64,000 bases of DNA from Eulemur rufifrons (taxonomy: Eukaryota; Chordata; Mammalia; Primates; Lemuridae): NCBI RefSeq assembly GCF_041146395.1, contig NC_091002.1, forward strand, positions 8,736,501 through 8,800,500, written 5' to 3'. Shown here piece after piece: positions 45,638 to 56,404 of this stretch; position 1 is the first letter of the stretch, and every line of letters starts with the position of its first letter. The notes under the pieces were generated by a model. It saw only the letters and a list, made by a program, of their open reading frames with translations, did no database searches and was not told the DNA's origin. The translations under genes and the position numbers were made by a program.

Positions 45638-46634
45638 GTGGATCTTTCTTGTGCTGGTCCGTGTGTAACTCTCTTTTGAGTACTTCTTGCAGGGCTGGTC
45701 TTGTCTTGGTGAATTCCCTCAACCTTTGTTTATCTGAGAATGTCTTGATTTCTCCTTCGTATAGAAAACTTAGCTTAGCTGGGTACAAGATTCTAGGCTG
45801 GGCATTATTCTGTTTCAGAAGCGTGAAAATGGGGCCCCAAGCTCTTCTTGCTTGTAAGGTTTCAGCTGAGAAATCTGGCGTAATTCTGATGGGTTTTCCT
45901 TTGTAAGTTACCTGTTTCTTTCTCCTTACAGCTCGGAGAAGGGACTCTTTAGTGGATATTTTGGTCAGCCTGATGACTACGTGGCGTGGTGTTTTCCTAT
46001 TTGCTATGAATCTCCCAGGGGTCCTTTGAGCTTCTTGAATCTGTATGTCTAGAGTATTGGCAAGGCCTGGAAAATTTTCCTCGATTATGTCTTCAAATAG
46101 CTTGTCCAACCCTTGCTTATTGTCTTCTTCACCCTCAGGGATGCCAATAACTCTCAAGTTAGGTTTCTTCACATAATCCCACATTTCTTGAAGACTCAGA
46201 TCATTTCTCTTACTTTTTTGATCTATCTCTGTGACTGACTTATTTAGTTGAAAGGAGTTATCTTCAATTTCTGAAATTCTTTCCTCTGTTTGATCTACCC
46301 TGCTTTTGAGACTTTCCACAGTGTTTTGTAGCTCTCTGAGTGAATTCTTCATTTCTAGGAGTTCAGTTTGGTTTTTCTTCAATATTTCAATTTCTTTAGT
46401 GAATTTTTCCTCCAAATCCTGAATTTTTTTTGCATTTTCCTTGTGTTGTCTGTCCATTGATTCTTGTATATTATTTAGCTTGTTTATGATCCATAATTGG
46501 AATTCTTCCTGTGACATGTTGGTGTTTTGAGTCTGGTTTGTGTCAAATGGTTGAGAGCCGGTATTTCTCTTTGGGGGTGAGCTTTCTGTTTGATTCTTTG
46601 TGCTTCCTGTGTTTTTTCGCTGGGCCCTTCCCAT
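45621..46634 (-). CDS. L1 ORF1: L1 ORF1 protein, last codons replaced by LTR
   Basis: 337 codons. ORF1p is the trimeric RNA-binding chaperone that coats L1 RNA. Seen here: a polar N-terminus (1-45), a long coiled coil with Leu/Ile heptads (about 50-155), an RRM with RVIGIPEGEE (161-170) and a C-terminal domain including RHVVIRLTKIS and ITPDFSAETLQARR. Human ORF1p is 338 aa. The provirus inserted in the last codons: after KKDP the reading continues into the LTR (LWGAV, stop 45621-45623), whereas the original end across the insertion was KKDP plus two residues and TAA at 40404-40406. The protein is therefore almost unchanged (predicted original 334 aa). Its start codon ATGGG at 46634 lies in a good context. 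It is probably functional as protein. Confidence 0.94.
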   Translation of the reverse strand: MGRAQRKNTGSTKNQTESSPPKRNTGSQPFDTNQTQNTNMSQEEFQLWIINKLNNIQESMDRQHKENAKKIQDLEEKFTKEIEILKKNQTELLEMKNSLRELQNTVESLKSRVDQTEERISEIEDNSFQLNKSVTEIDQKSKRNDLSLQEMWDYVKKPNLRVIGIPEGEEDNKQGLDKLFEDIIEENFPGLANTLDIQIQEAQRTPGRFIANRKTPRHVVIRLTKISTKESLLRAVRRKKQVTYKGKPIRITPDFSAETLQARRAWGPIFTLLKQNNAQPRILYPAKLSFLYEGEIKTFSDKQRLREFTKTRPALQEVLKRELHTDQHKKDPLWGAV

Positions 46635-47342
46635 CTAGATTAATCGTTGGATCTTTACTTATAGATTTAGTCTGGTTAACAGCACTCTCTGTGCTCTATT
46701 CTTAGGCTGTGGAGTAGTCTAGGTATATTGCTTCCTTTGGCAAGAGGGGAAGACTGTTGTGAATTGATTAGAAATTTTTCTATTTCAGTTGGGGGACTGC
46801 TTCTGATGGGTCCAATCCTAGAGGATTGGAGTGATCCAAGACTGCTTTGGTGAGTTAGGACACTGTGTTGTAGTCTTTCAGAGGGCAGGCAGGGTCCACA
46901 CTAGTAGTGGGCCAAAATTCTCTTTGTTTGTTTGTTTCCCTTTGGTTCTTCCTCTATAGGGGTGGTTTCTGTCTCTATCTGCAGGAAAAATACTAGTTGT
47001 GGGGAGTGGATGGTGCCCTCGCTCGCTCAGCGCCCCATTTGCCGCAACTCCCACAGGCAAAAGTCTGCCTTGGCCCAATGTCCCCAGGGACCAGGCTCCA
47101 CACTCTCGCTTCTGGAGAAGTAGTCAATGTTTAGACGTGGGTGGGGACCCTATATAAGGTCTGTGGACCTGGGGAGGGGGCCGTCCAGGGAGCCTCTTGG
47201 CACCCTATTGCTCCGCAGTGACTTGGCTGTGGGCCCCAAGATGGCTATTGCGCGCCCGTAGATCGCCGGCGTTGGGAGTGACTACTCAGGTTCCGGTATG
47301 TACCAGAGCCAGGGGCCTGGCCCGTTCCCAAGCTCAGCGTGG

Positions 47343-47603
47343 GTTCCCAGTTAGAAGGCAAAAAGAGAGAAGAAATAAGGAAAAAGAAAAAAGAAAAGAA
47401 AAGAAAAGAAAAGAAGTGAAAAGAAAGAACAGAAGGAGAAGAAAAGGAAAGAGAAAAGAAAAGGAGAAGAGAAGAGGAAAAAAAAAAAGAAAAATAAATA
47501 AAAAAAATAAAAAAAATAAAAAATAAAAAAATAAAAAATAAAAAAAATAAAAAAAAAATAAAAATAAAAAAAAAAACAAAGACAAAAACAAAAACTAAAC
47601 TAA
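47343..47603 (+). repeat. A/purine-rich low-complexity tract in L1 5'UTR
   Basis: Nearly pure A and G from 47357 to 47475, then A-rich with single T interruptions to 47580. In L1 sense it is a T/C tract. It inflates long meaningless open frames on both strands. Confidence 0.9.
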
Positions 47604-47757
47604 CAAATAACACAAAGAGACCTAACCCAGAAACAGCGAAAACACAAACACAAAAGAACAAAAACAGAGCTACACAACACCACAACGCATCACTAAACGA
47701 AGGGATACACAATTCTGAAGTATACAGTTCAGCGGCTCAATGATCGTGTTTTTGCGC

Positions 47758-48281
47758 CTTAGCGCAGCTCCGCCCCTTCACGCCCGCTCCATTGGTTCCG
47801 GAGCGGCAACTCAGTGTTTATTTTACGTCTTAGCGCAGCTCCGCCCCTTCACGCCGGCTCCGTTGGTTCCAGAGCGGCAACTCAGTGTTTATTTTAAGTC
47901 TTAGCGCAGCTCCGCCCCTTCACGCCGGCTCCGTTGGTTCCAGAGCGGCAACTCAGTGTTTATTTTAAGTCTTAGCGCAGCTCCGCCCCTTCACGCCCGC
48001 TCCGTTGGTTCCGGAGCGGCAACTCAGTGTTTATTTTAAGTCTTAGCGCAGCTCCGCCCCTTCACGCCCGCTCCATTGGTTCCGGAGCGGCAACTCAGTG
48101 TTTATTTTACGTCTTAGCGCAGCTCCGCCCCTTCACGCCGGCTCCGTTGGTTCCAGAGCGGCAACTCAGTGTTTATTTTAAGTCTTAGCGCAGCTCCGCC
48201 CCTTCACGCCGGCTCCGTTGGTTCCGGAGCGGCAACTCAGTGTTTATTTTAAGTCTTAGCGCAGCTCCGCCCCTTCACGCC
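47758..48281 (-). repeat. 71-bp tandem repeat array in L1 5'UTR
   Basis: Seven complete 71-bp units start (plus strand, cttagcgcag) at 47758, 47829, 47900, 47971, 48042, 48113 and 48184, with a partial eighth from 48255. Units differ at only a few sites. Units 1 and 5 are identical, as are 2 and 6, and units 3 and 7 differ by one base, so four units (284 bp) were duplicated as a block. In sense, units 1 and 5 carry a CCAAT box (GGAACCAATGG), and each unit has a GC-box-like GGGGCGGAGC. It probably acts as a promoter or enhancer array. Confidence 0.95.
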
Positions 48282-49021
48282 GAGTGCCGCCGGCGGAGAT
48301 GGCGCGGGCCCAGAGACCAGCGGGGGGCGCCGGGGAGAGAGAGCTGCTGGGCACCTTATGGCTCCCGAGCGGTTCCGACTTTGCTTTCAAGATGGCGCCC
48401 GCAGCGCTCCGGGGTCGGAGGGGGACCGGCTCCCCGGCAGGCAGAGACCAGGGACCGCCGCTGCCGGGGGGTTTGGCGGGCAAAGCCGCCGGGGGCCACC
48501 GGCTGAAGAACCACCGACAAAAGTAGCGCAGAGGTACAGCGCAATTCGCTGATCGGGGATTGATCGTGCCCCTCCCCCCTGGCACAGGTCCGTCCCTTCT
48601 CGCTAAGGACTGTCTCAGCCGAGACTTCCCAGGTTCCAAGCTATTCTCCCGAAAAAGCCTCCTGTCTGCAATGCCCTACGTCTCCCTCGGAGATTCTGCT
48701 CTGGCTTGCGAGGGGGTCTCCAAGCAATTGGGGGTGGAGGTCAGTGAGGAGCGCAAGCCGCTTTTCCCAAAGACTGCCCCCGCCCCACCTGGGGGCGGGC
48801 GCAGCCGCCTGCGCTCCGCTGGCTACTGTCTGTTCCGCGCCTTCCGCAGAGTTCCGCGATCTAAATTTCTGTTCACCTCAGACCTCACTTGCTCTGTTTG
48901 TCCCACGCTGATTCTCCGTGGATTCACACCGCTGTTCCTGTGTGGGAGCGGTCCTCTAGCGTTGTGGCAGGTCTGGATCCACGGTTCGTCGCCGGAGCGC
49001 AGATCCGAGCAGTCACCGCCA

Positions 49022-49033
49022 CTCCGCCATCTT
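49022..49033 (-). promoter_or_regulatory. YY1-type site at the L1 5' end
   Basis: AAGATGGCGGAG in sense, about 10 bp inside the L1 start, as in other primate L1s, where YY1 fixes the transcription start. Confidence 0.75.
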
Positions 49034-49059
49034 CCCTCTCCCCTAGTTCAGCATTTTTT

Positions 49060-49262
49060 ATGGCTGAGTAGTACTCCATGGTACACATATACCACATTTT
49101 ATTAATCCACTCATGTATTGAGGGGCACTTGGGTTGTTTCCACATTTTTTCAATTGTGAATTGTGCTGCTATAAACATTTTAGTGCAGATGTCTTTTTTT
49201 ATAGAATGTCATTCATATGTTTGTTGGCCATTAGTCTGTCTTCTTTTGAAAAGTTTCTGTCC
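49060..49262 (-). mobile_element. Older L1 3' end, right half (outer layer of nest)
   Basis: Resumes the reversed ORF2 end broken at 36093: atggctgagtagtactccat, cttgggttgtttccacattt, gtgctgctataaacatttta. An internal deletion relative to the copy at 6.8-7.2 kb lies near 49205-49213. The element ends near ttctgtcc (49262). Confidence 0.88.
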
Positions 49263-51289
49263 AAAGTCATTTTAATAGTTACCATGAAATCTCCATTATT
49301 TCTACAGTGTACTTAGGCTTGAACTTCTTCCATACTCTCCTTTAAAAAAAAGGAGTTACCTTTGGGACATGCTTATAGCTTGCCTTTCCCCACTGAGAAA
49401 AGCCTCTGAGCTCTTATTCAGGAGTTGAGATATGGACAGTGGTCCTCTTCCCTCAGAGTGACACCCCTGCTTTAAGAATAGGGTACTGGAGGGGGTCAGC
49501 AGCCTCTGGTCCTGACCTGCCTCTCCTGGTGTGGAGCCTCTGCCCTGCAAGTGAGCTGGGGCAAAGGCAATTGGAGCTTCTACTTCTGGCCGGCTACACA
49601 TGAGGTAGAGCTTCCACCCTATGAGTGGGAGCTAGGTGGAGGTTGAAAGGCCCCAACTTCCCAGCCATTCTTGCCTACAGTAACACAGATTGGGGATGAG
49701 AAAAAATTCTGGTGTCCTGGCCCTTCCAGAAAAAGACCATAGCCCTAGACTGGGAGCTAGGGAGAAAGATTCCTATGTTCTTGGCTACATACACCTGGAG
49801 TAGAATTTCCATTACACTGAGCTGGTGACAGAGGAAGGGAACAGATTCTGGCTTAAATGCCACAGAATCTTCCTATTCTTACTATGCTTTAATAAATCTT
49901 TCTTGAATAATCATTTCTTTATTTGCTGTATGCCTGAGAACAATTTCCAGAGACTTTAAATGTTTTTTTATACATATAATTTTCATCAGTTGTGGTTGTG
50001 AGGAGATGGCCCATGAGACTCCTCACCCACCACCCTGGAAGTCACCACTTCCATATCTTTTCATAAAAAGATAATTATAATTTGAGGCAGTTGAATCTTT
50101 TGGTGACTTGGTTTAGAGCTAATTCATCATTAAGGCCTTAGTCACTTTTTCTCCAGTATAAATAATACTGGAGTGGAGCTTGAGAAAGCTGTTCTCAGCC
50201 TTGGGACCACCAATTCCTATATGGACACCACGTTCCAGTCTACCCAGGATCTGGCTGATTCCAGGTAAGACATGCATATCTGAGATAAGTTTTAGTTAAT
50301 GTTTAGAAAATTATTTCATCATGCACTTTTAATGAGCATTGTGAACTGCCAATGATCCTGGTCTTTATTTGGAGGAACCCAAAACCTAGGATTTCATTTT
50401 GATTTAGGAAACTTAACTCCTTAACCCCTATCCCCAGTAGCTTCCCATCATGGGTGGACTATAGTCCAATACCACCCCACACCTGGAATCTGCTTTGTGA
50501 GCCCAATTTCGGCTGGCTGGCCCACCTCACTTCTTGCTGCCCCCCCCTTCCCCAAGCCTGCTCTGGACTCTTGGAGAGAGCTTCTTAGCTTTGCCTCAAA
50601 CACAAATATTACACCCTGCCTCAGGGAGTGTACAGTGGCCATTCCCTTTGCCTTGTGGGGGGGTTCTCCTTAGAGCTTCGGCTGCCCCCCACTTCTCTCA
50701 GGTGTCTGCTCAGATATTCTTCCCCAAAGGAGCCTCCATGACTACTCCATGAAAATTATGCCACAGGTGCCATCACTACCTCCGTTCTCCCTGAATCTAG
50801 TTCTCTTTACCTGTTAGTGTTGCCTGTCTCCTTGGTTACCCTTTGTGTTGCATGAGCTGGACCCAATATGGTGCAAATACCAAATAAATTCACTTAGCTC
50901 ACCATTAATGCCCAATCTCATCAATTCCTGAGTTTTGGGCTTCATTCACCTCCCTCCTTTGTCTTGACACAAGCTCGAATGCTTGGAGTTGAGAAGCTGG
51001 CGTTGCTGGCTTCTCTGATTTCCTAGCTCCACCTCAACCCCTCAATTGCCAGCAGATATTCATGGCCCTGAGGATTGAAAGGGGGAGGGAGGAAAACTCC
51101 GATGTAGCTGGCACAGAATGCCTGGTTCCATCACTCATGGACAACATTGAGGGTGCCTCTGAGACCCTCACACTAGATTTCCAATCATATCAGCTATGCC
51201 TGCCTCACATAAACCTCTTTCTTTTTTTAGATCATTTTGTCATTTTGCATTCCATCCTGGGATCCCACAACCTTCTAAATAATGTTGCT
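49263..51289. other. No gene recognised
   Basis: Between 49330 and 49880 the composition is similar in style to old L1 5'UTR sequence, but I cannot confirm it. The rest to 51282 shows nothing named, followed by a short GTT/GCT microsatellite at 51283-51316. Confidence 0.35.
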
Positions 51290-51316
51290 GTTGCTGTTGT
51301 TGTTGTTGTTGTTGTT
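51283..51316. repeat. GTT-type microsatellite
   Basis: ttgctgttgctgttgttgtt-like trinucleotide run at the border of the L1 mosaic. Confidence 0.85.
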
Positions 51317-51772
51317 TTAACTTGCATGTAGTAAGTTTCACTTTTCATGCTGCAAATATCAGTGGGTCTTGACAAGTACGTATGTCATGTATCCACCATT
51401 ACACTATCAGCAGGACAGTTTCAGCAACCTAAAACATCCTCATGTTCTTCATCTATTTAACCCTCTCTTCCTCCCTCTGCATCCCTGATAACCACTGATC
51501 TTTCCACTTTCTCTATAGCTTTTTCTTTCCAAAAGGCATATAATTGTGATCATACAGTAAGTGCTCTTTTCAGACTGGCTTCTTTCACTTAGCAATATGC
51601 AGTTAAGATTCACATATGTCTTTTCATGGCTTGATAGCTCACTTATTTTCATGAATAAATAGGCTTCCATTGTATGGATGTACCACAGTTTGTTTATCCA
51701 TTCACCTTCAGAAGGACATCTTAGTTGCTTCCAGTTTGGGGTGATTATGAATAAAGCTGCTACAAACATTCC
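51317..51772 (-). mobile_element. Old L1 3' part, reversed
   Basis: The reversed L1M-type 3' end includes tttcacttagcaatatgcag, cattgtatggatgtaccaca and tgaataaagctgctacaaac. It breaks off at 51772, where L1 sequence of the opposite orientation begins. Confidence 0.8.
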
Positions 51773-52990
51773 AGAGAAAATATGTGACTATATGTAGCAA
51801 ACCAATACACAGATTATAAGTATCCCTGGGGGAGAAGAAGAAAAATCAAAAAGCATAGAAAACCTATTCAAGGAAATTATTAAGGAAAACTTCCCTGGTA
51901 TTGCCAGAGATTCAGATATCCAAATACAAGATGGCCATTGAACAGCAGGACGATTCATAGCAAATAGGACATCTTCAAGACACTTAGTCATCAACTTGGC
52001 CAAAGTCAAAATGAAGGCGAAAATTCTACAAACAGCAAGATAAAAACAACAACTAACCAAAAAAGGAAAACCCATCAGGCTAACAGCAGACTTCTCAGCA
52101 GAGACTTACAAGCCAGAAGGGATTGGGGCCTCGTTTTTAGTCTTTTTAAGCAGAACAACTGTCAACCAAGAATTTTGTATCCTGCAAAACTAAGTTTCAC
52201 GATTGATGGAGAAATAAAGACTACTCAAGACAGGCAAACACTAAGGGAATTTGTCACTACTAGATCTGACCTACAGGAAATACTCAGAACAGCTTTATAC
52301 ATGGAGGAGCACAATACTGTAGATACCCACCAGTGTAAAATATAACCAAAAGTTAAAGGTCAGAGCTCTTTTAAAACAATAGCACAAGAGGGAAAACAAA
52401 ACAACAACGTATAATCCAATATGATGAACAAGTCAATATCCACGTATTAATGCTAACACTGAATGTGAATTGTCTTAATTCCCCATTTAAAAGACATAGA
52501 CTGCCTGAATGGATGAAAAAACATACCCTAAGTATATGCTACCTCCGAGAAACACATCTAACTCATAAAGACTCACACATACTCAAAGCAAAGATATGGA
52601 AAAAACTATTCCATGCAAATGGAAACTAAAAGCAAGCAGATATAGCCATTCAGACTGTATAAAATAGACCTTAAATCAGCAACGATAAAAAAAGACAAAG
52701 ATGAGCATTATACAATGGTAATGGGAGCAATTAAACAAGAAGACATAACAATACTAAATATTTATGCACCTAACACAAAAGCTCACAGATTCATAAAGTA
52801 AATTCTGCTGGATCTAAGCCAAGAAAGAAACAGTAGCATCATAATTGCCAGGGACATTCAACACCCCACTGACAGAGCTTGACAGATTGGTGAAGTATAA
52901 AATAAATAAAGAAACACTGGACTTAAATGGGACTCTAGGACAAATGGACCTAACAGACATTGACAGAACATAGTACTAAAAAACTACTGA
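51773..52990 (+). mobile_element. Old L1 ORF1-ORF2 junction region, plus strand
   Basis: Decayed ORF1 C-terminal sequence (aaaacctattcaaggaaatt, ggaaaacttccctggtattg, cagcagacttctcagcagag, tttgtatcctgcaaaactaa) is followed by an intergenic part and the ORF2 endonuclease start (gaaacacatctaactcataa, atttatgcacctaacacaaa). The orientation is opposite to its neighbours on both sides. Confidence 0.8.
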
Positions 52991-53165
52991 ATACTGTTTT
53001 CCATAGAGGTTGTACTAATTTGAGTTTACGTTGAATCTATAGACCAAATTGGAAAGAATTGATATCTTGACAATTTTGAGTCTTCCATTACAATTAATAT
53101 TCAATATCTCTTCATATATTTAGATCTTTAATTTCTGACATTGGAATTTTGTAGCTTTTCACATA
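52991..53165 (-). mobile_element. Old L1 ORF2 pieces, reversed
   Basis: tgttttccatagaggttgta (late ORF2, reversed) is fused to gttgaatctatagaccaaat (an earlier ORF2 part, reversed). Several deletions lie within a short stretch. Confidence 0.65.
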
Positions 53166-54099
53166 TGGATTCTCTCAGTGGGCCACTTGACTCCTCTCCC
53201 CTCCCCCAGGCTTCTGCAGGTCATTTCTCTAATGCTGTCCCTTTCCCTTTCCCTGCCGTTTTCTTGGATGGGATTCTACACTGTCTCTCCTAAGTCTCGG
53301 GAAACAGTCCCCTTTCCCTGCCATGGTGAAAGTCTAGTTGTCACCCACAGAGACACCTTTCTTCACTCAAATGTAGGGCCATCTCCACACCCCTTATTGT
53401 TAGATTCCTCCTTGTGGGTATTAGGTTCCTGTCCCTGAGCCCTGCACACTCTGGAGGATCCCCATCAAGTTCTCTGTGTGGTCCTATTGATAACAGAGAT
53501 GGGAAATTCACCTTCTCCTTCCCTTCCTGGGTGGAGGAGTACATGCAACTCACAACTCTCTCCAAAGCACTCTTATCCCTTTGCCCCTTCTTCCTGGCCT
53601 ACAGGTAGATGCTGGGCTTAGGCTGACAAAATCAGTCTCATAATCTCTTAAGATGTCTAATACACATGTTGCTTTAAGAGGTGGAGTCCTTAGACTCTCA
53701 TGTACTAAAGAGCAAGGATTTGGAAGCTGCAGATGAAACTAAAACAAAGATTTTCAACATCCTATTACTCTTAATAGTGCCTCTGTCACTAAAGGATGAA
53801 TGATCTGTCACTAAAGAATAGATACTTGAGAGAAAATGAAATAAAGAATGTAAATTATTGTCCTAATATGGCAAACACGAGTGGCAAGTCAACTTGAATA
53901 GTCAGGAAGGAGTAATATAGGAAACAAATCTTAATCATTCATCACAATCTCTTCAAAAAGACAGTCAGTTTACCATTTAATAATATAAAATAATAATGAC
54001 ACACTATGGTAGCTTTTAAAAGGAAAGTGGCCATAGAACCATGCACTTCAGTGAAAAGGATGCTTGACTATGCCCTGGGACAGGAGCTGGGGAATGGCT
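53166..54099. other. Nothing recognised
   Basis: No supported gene or repeat. Confidence 0.35.
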
Positions 54100-54620
54100 C
54101 ATGAAAAGCTTGCTTGAGGAAGTGACATCTGAACTATGTCTTAAAGAATGAGTAGAATTTCAACAGGGGAAGAAGTGAGGAACTTGGTAATAGAGAAAAG
54201 GTAGAGGAAATAACAGGAGAAAAAGGAAATAGAGGAGAGAGAAAAAACACTGTGTTCTCTCCTTGCGTTTAGGCAGGAACATAAAATTTCCAATGCTTGA
54301 AGTGGAGAATCCATGTAGAAAAGTGAAAAAAGATGACAATGTCAAATTAATCCATGGCCAAATGATTGAAAGCCTTGTATGTCCACACTAGCGGGTGCGG
54401 GCTTTGTTCTGCTGGTCGTGGAGTGTCACTGGAGGGTGTGGAACAGGACAGAGAGGAGATGAGCCAGCGAAAGGAAGCCTCGCCAGCCAGCCGAGTGACG
54501 TAAGTGGAGCAGTCAGTCTGCGCCGAGCAGCAGCCTGGAGACCAGACATACATCATCGTGAGACACATAGTGTTCCTGCTGGCAGAGCTCAGGGTCAAGC
54601 TAGGATCCCTTGCCACCAAG
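54100..54620 (-). mobile_element. Probable L2-type relic, reversed
   Basis: gaagtgacatctgaactatg, caaatgattgaaagccttgt and the following GC-richer part resemble reversed L2 sequence. Low similarity makes this tentative. Confidence 0.4.
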
Positions 54621-55954
54621 GAAATACACAATCATGAGAGTCTGGCAAAAAAGATGGAGAAAAAGGAACAGGCCTGGGAATGACTAGGGAATCGGGTGAG
54701 TGACAAGGATGTGGAACTAATCGCAGACCCAGGAGGATGGGAGTTCCTGACGCGGGCCAGATGGATGTCATGATACAAGTGCAGGATTAATGATGGGAAG
54801 AGGAAGTAAGCAGGAAAAGGAGCAGGTGGTAGATTCACAGTAACTAGATCAGAAGTTAACTGAAGAGTGGTGAGTCAGCCAAGGAAGGATTGATGATATA
54901 TTAGACTGTAGAGAGAAGGAACAAACATTATTCATATCTATAGTACATCCGAGGAACAACAAAAATAAATTTAAAGAAACGTAGAGCAAAAGGCAATGAG
55001 TGATTGTCACGATGCTCAGATGTGCACGCGAGATCCTGGGAGCTGCAGCCAGCCCCCCAGGGTCTGCTCCCTCCACTCAGCCTCGTCAGCCCATCCCCCA
55101 GCAAGTCAGAATATGATGTGTGGTTTTTCACTTCAGTCTGCAAACTCAAAGAAGGCAAGGGAAGAGTTTAAAACCCACTTTCTAGGTGAGCAAAATACAA
55201 GGTGCAAGAGGCGAATACGAGTTAAGTTCTGAGCACCGAAACCTGTGATGTCTGCCGCTGTGCCATGCTCGAGAGGGAATGAAGGCTGCGCACTCCGTCC
55301 CTTCTGGCCAGAAAATCCCACATCTCCTCAGCCTGAACTCCTCGTTTCTGAAGCTCTTGAAGCTTCTCTTCCGGTTTGGGCTTCTGCTTCCGAGTCCCAC
55401 CTCACCCCATGTGATCAGGTGGGCAGCTAGAACCCCTGGAGGCACAGAGGTCGGGCACATGACTAACAGTAGGCAAGGAGCAGCCGTGAGTGTAGGCGAC
55501 ACCTCAGAGACTGGCCATTTCCCTTCCCCCTTCCCCCAGTTGCCCTGTGGTAGGATGTTCCATGGAACAAGGAGCAATAAGATCTAGTTTCTACATTAAC
55601 ACAAAATGGGAGTGAGGGTTGAATAAAACAAGGTGGAGTAGGCAAGGTCCAGATTCCACAAGCCTCTGCACCTCAGCTGCTAACGAGACGCCATGGCCAT
55701 TTCATCCCTTCGTCAAACATCCGTGCTATGCCCACGTGTTACCAACATAACAAAGTTTCAAGGGACGCTAGAATGTACTGATTCATTGAACAGTCACTTA
55801 CTGAGTGAGCTTCCACTGCAGGCCAGATGTTGTGCCAATTTGGGAGATAAAATAGTGAGGAAAGACTCAACCCAACAAACATCACCCAGACGAGACTGTT
55901 GCTCTCACCAAGCCTACAGAAAGTGAAGGAAGCAAAAACCACACAAATAAATAT
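54621..55954. other. No gene recognised
   Basis: Short frames only. A phrase near 55780-55880 (cattgaacagtcacttactg) recalls a common ancient mammalian repeat but is too decayed to name. Confidence 0.35.
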
Positions 55955-56200
55955 AAAAATTCACAACTATAGTTTTAGTGCTGTGAACAGAGATATATGG
56001 ACATTTATTCTAAGAACAATGGGGAACCCCTGCAGATTTTAAGCAGCTGACATAGTACTATCTGGGTCCAACAGCACAGGGACACGAGAAGGGACAGAGT
56101 ACTGGGAATTGCAAGAACTCCTCTAGGGATGGAGGTTAGAGAGTGCTGTGGGCAGACAGGTGCAATCATGGCTAATGCGTCTTTGCTGTGTACCAAGGGA
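55955..56200 (-). mobile_element. Probable L2 relic, reversed
   Basis: caatggggaacccctgcaga followed by ttttaagcagctgacatagt is the reversed form of a typical L2 3' phrase. Confidence 0.55.
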
Positions 56201-56404
56201 ACTGAGAGGCATGGGTAATAAACAAGGGATGAATATAATCATATCTGTGTAACACAAAATTCATCCTGACTGCTGGATGGAGGACAGATTATGATCCCAT
56301 AAGAAAAGAAGCGGGAGTCCAGTGAGGAGAAAATGCAATAGGGACAAGGATCCTCTTAAAGCCCTGTCTGTGACGACACAGGGAAGTGAATGTGCCAGAA
56401 AGAC

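Larger units (their letters stand above)
36094..49043 (-). mobile_element. L1: Young full-length L1, inverted, carrying a provirus
   Basis: A complete LINE-1 on the minus strand. The 5' end is at 49043, reading ggggagagggaagatggcgg with a YY1-type site. Next come a 5'UTR of about 2.4 kb, ORF1, a short spacer, intact ORF2, the 3'UTR and an A-tail at 36094-36150. TSDs of 16 bp, tagttcagcatttttt, lie at 36078-36093 and 49044-49059. The implied endonuclease cut TTTTTT/AT fits L1 preference. Without the 5220-bp provirus and its 6-bp duplication the L1 is about 7.7 kb, longer than a human L1 of about 6 kb because of the long 5'UTR. Open ORFs and a clean TSD argue for a young element. Confidence 0.96.
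46635..49043 (-). promoter_or_regulatory. L1 5'UTR/promoter, unusually long
   Basis: About 2.4 kb between the L1 5' end and ORF1. In the sense direction there is a CpG-rich block (49043-48282) opening with a YY1-type AAGATGGCGG, then the 71-bp tandem repeats, a pyrimidine-rich tract (47603-47343) and about 700 bp of moderately GC sequence to the ORF1 ATG. The human L1 5'UTR is about 0.9 kb, and mouse L1s carry tandem monomers at the extreme 5' end. Here the repeats are internal. Confidence 0.85.

Noticed and set aside
47197..47712. Long open frames in Lys/Arg-rich (plus) and Phe/Leu-rich (minus) translation
   Set aside because: They are products of the A/purine-rich low-complexity tract in the L1 5'UTR, not genes.
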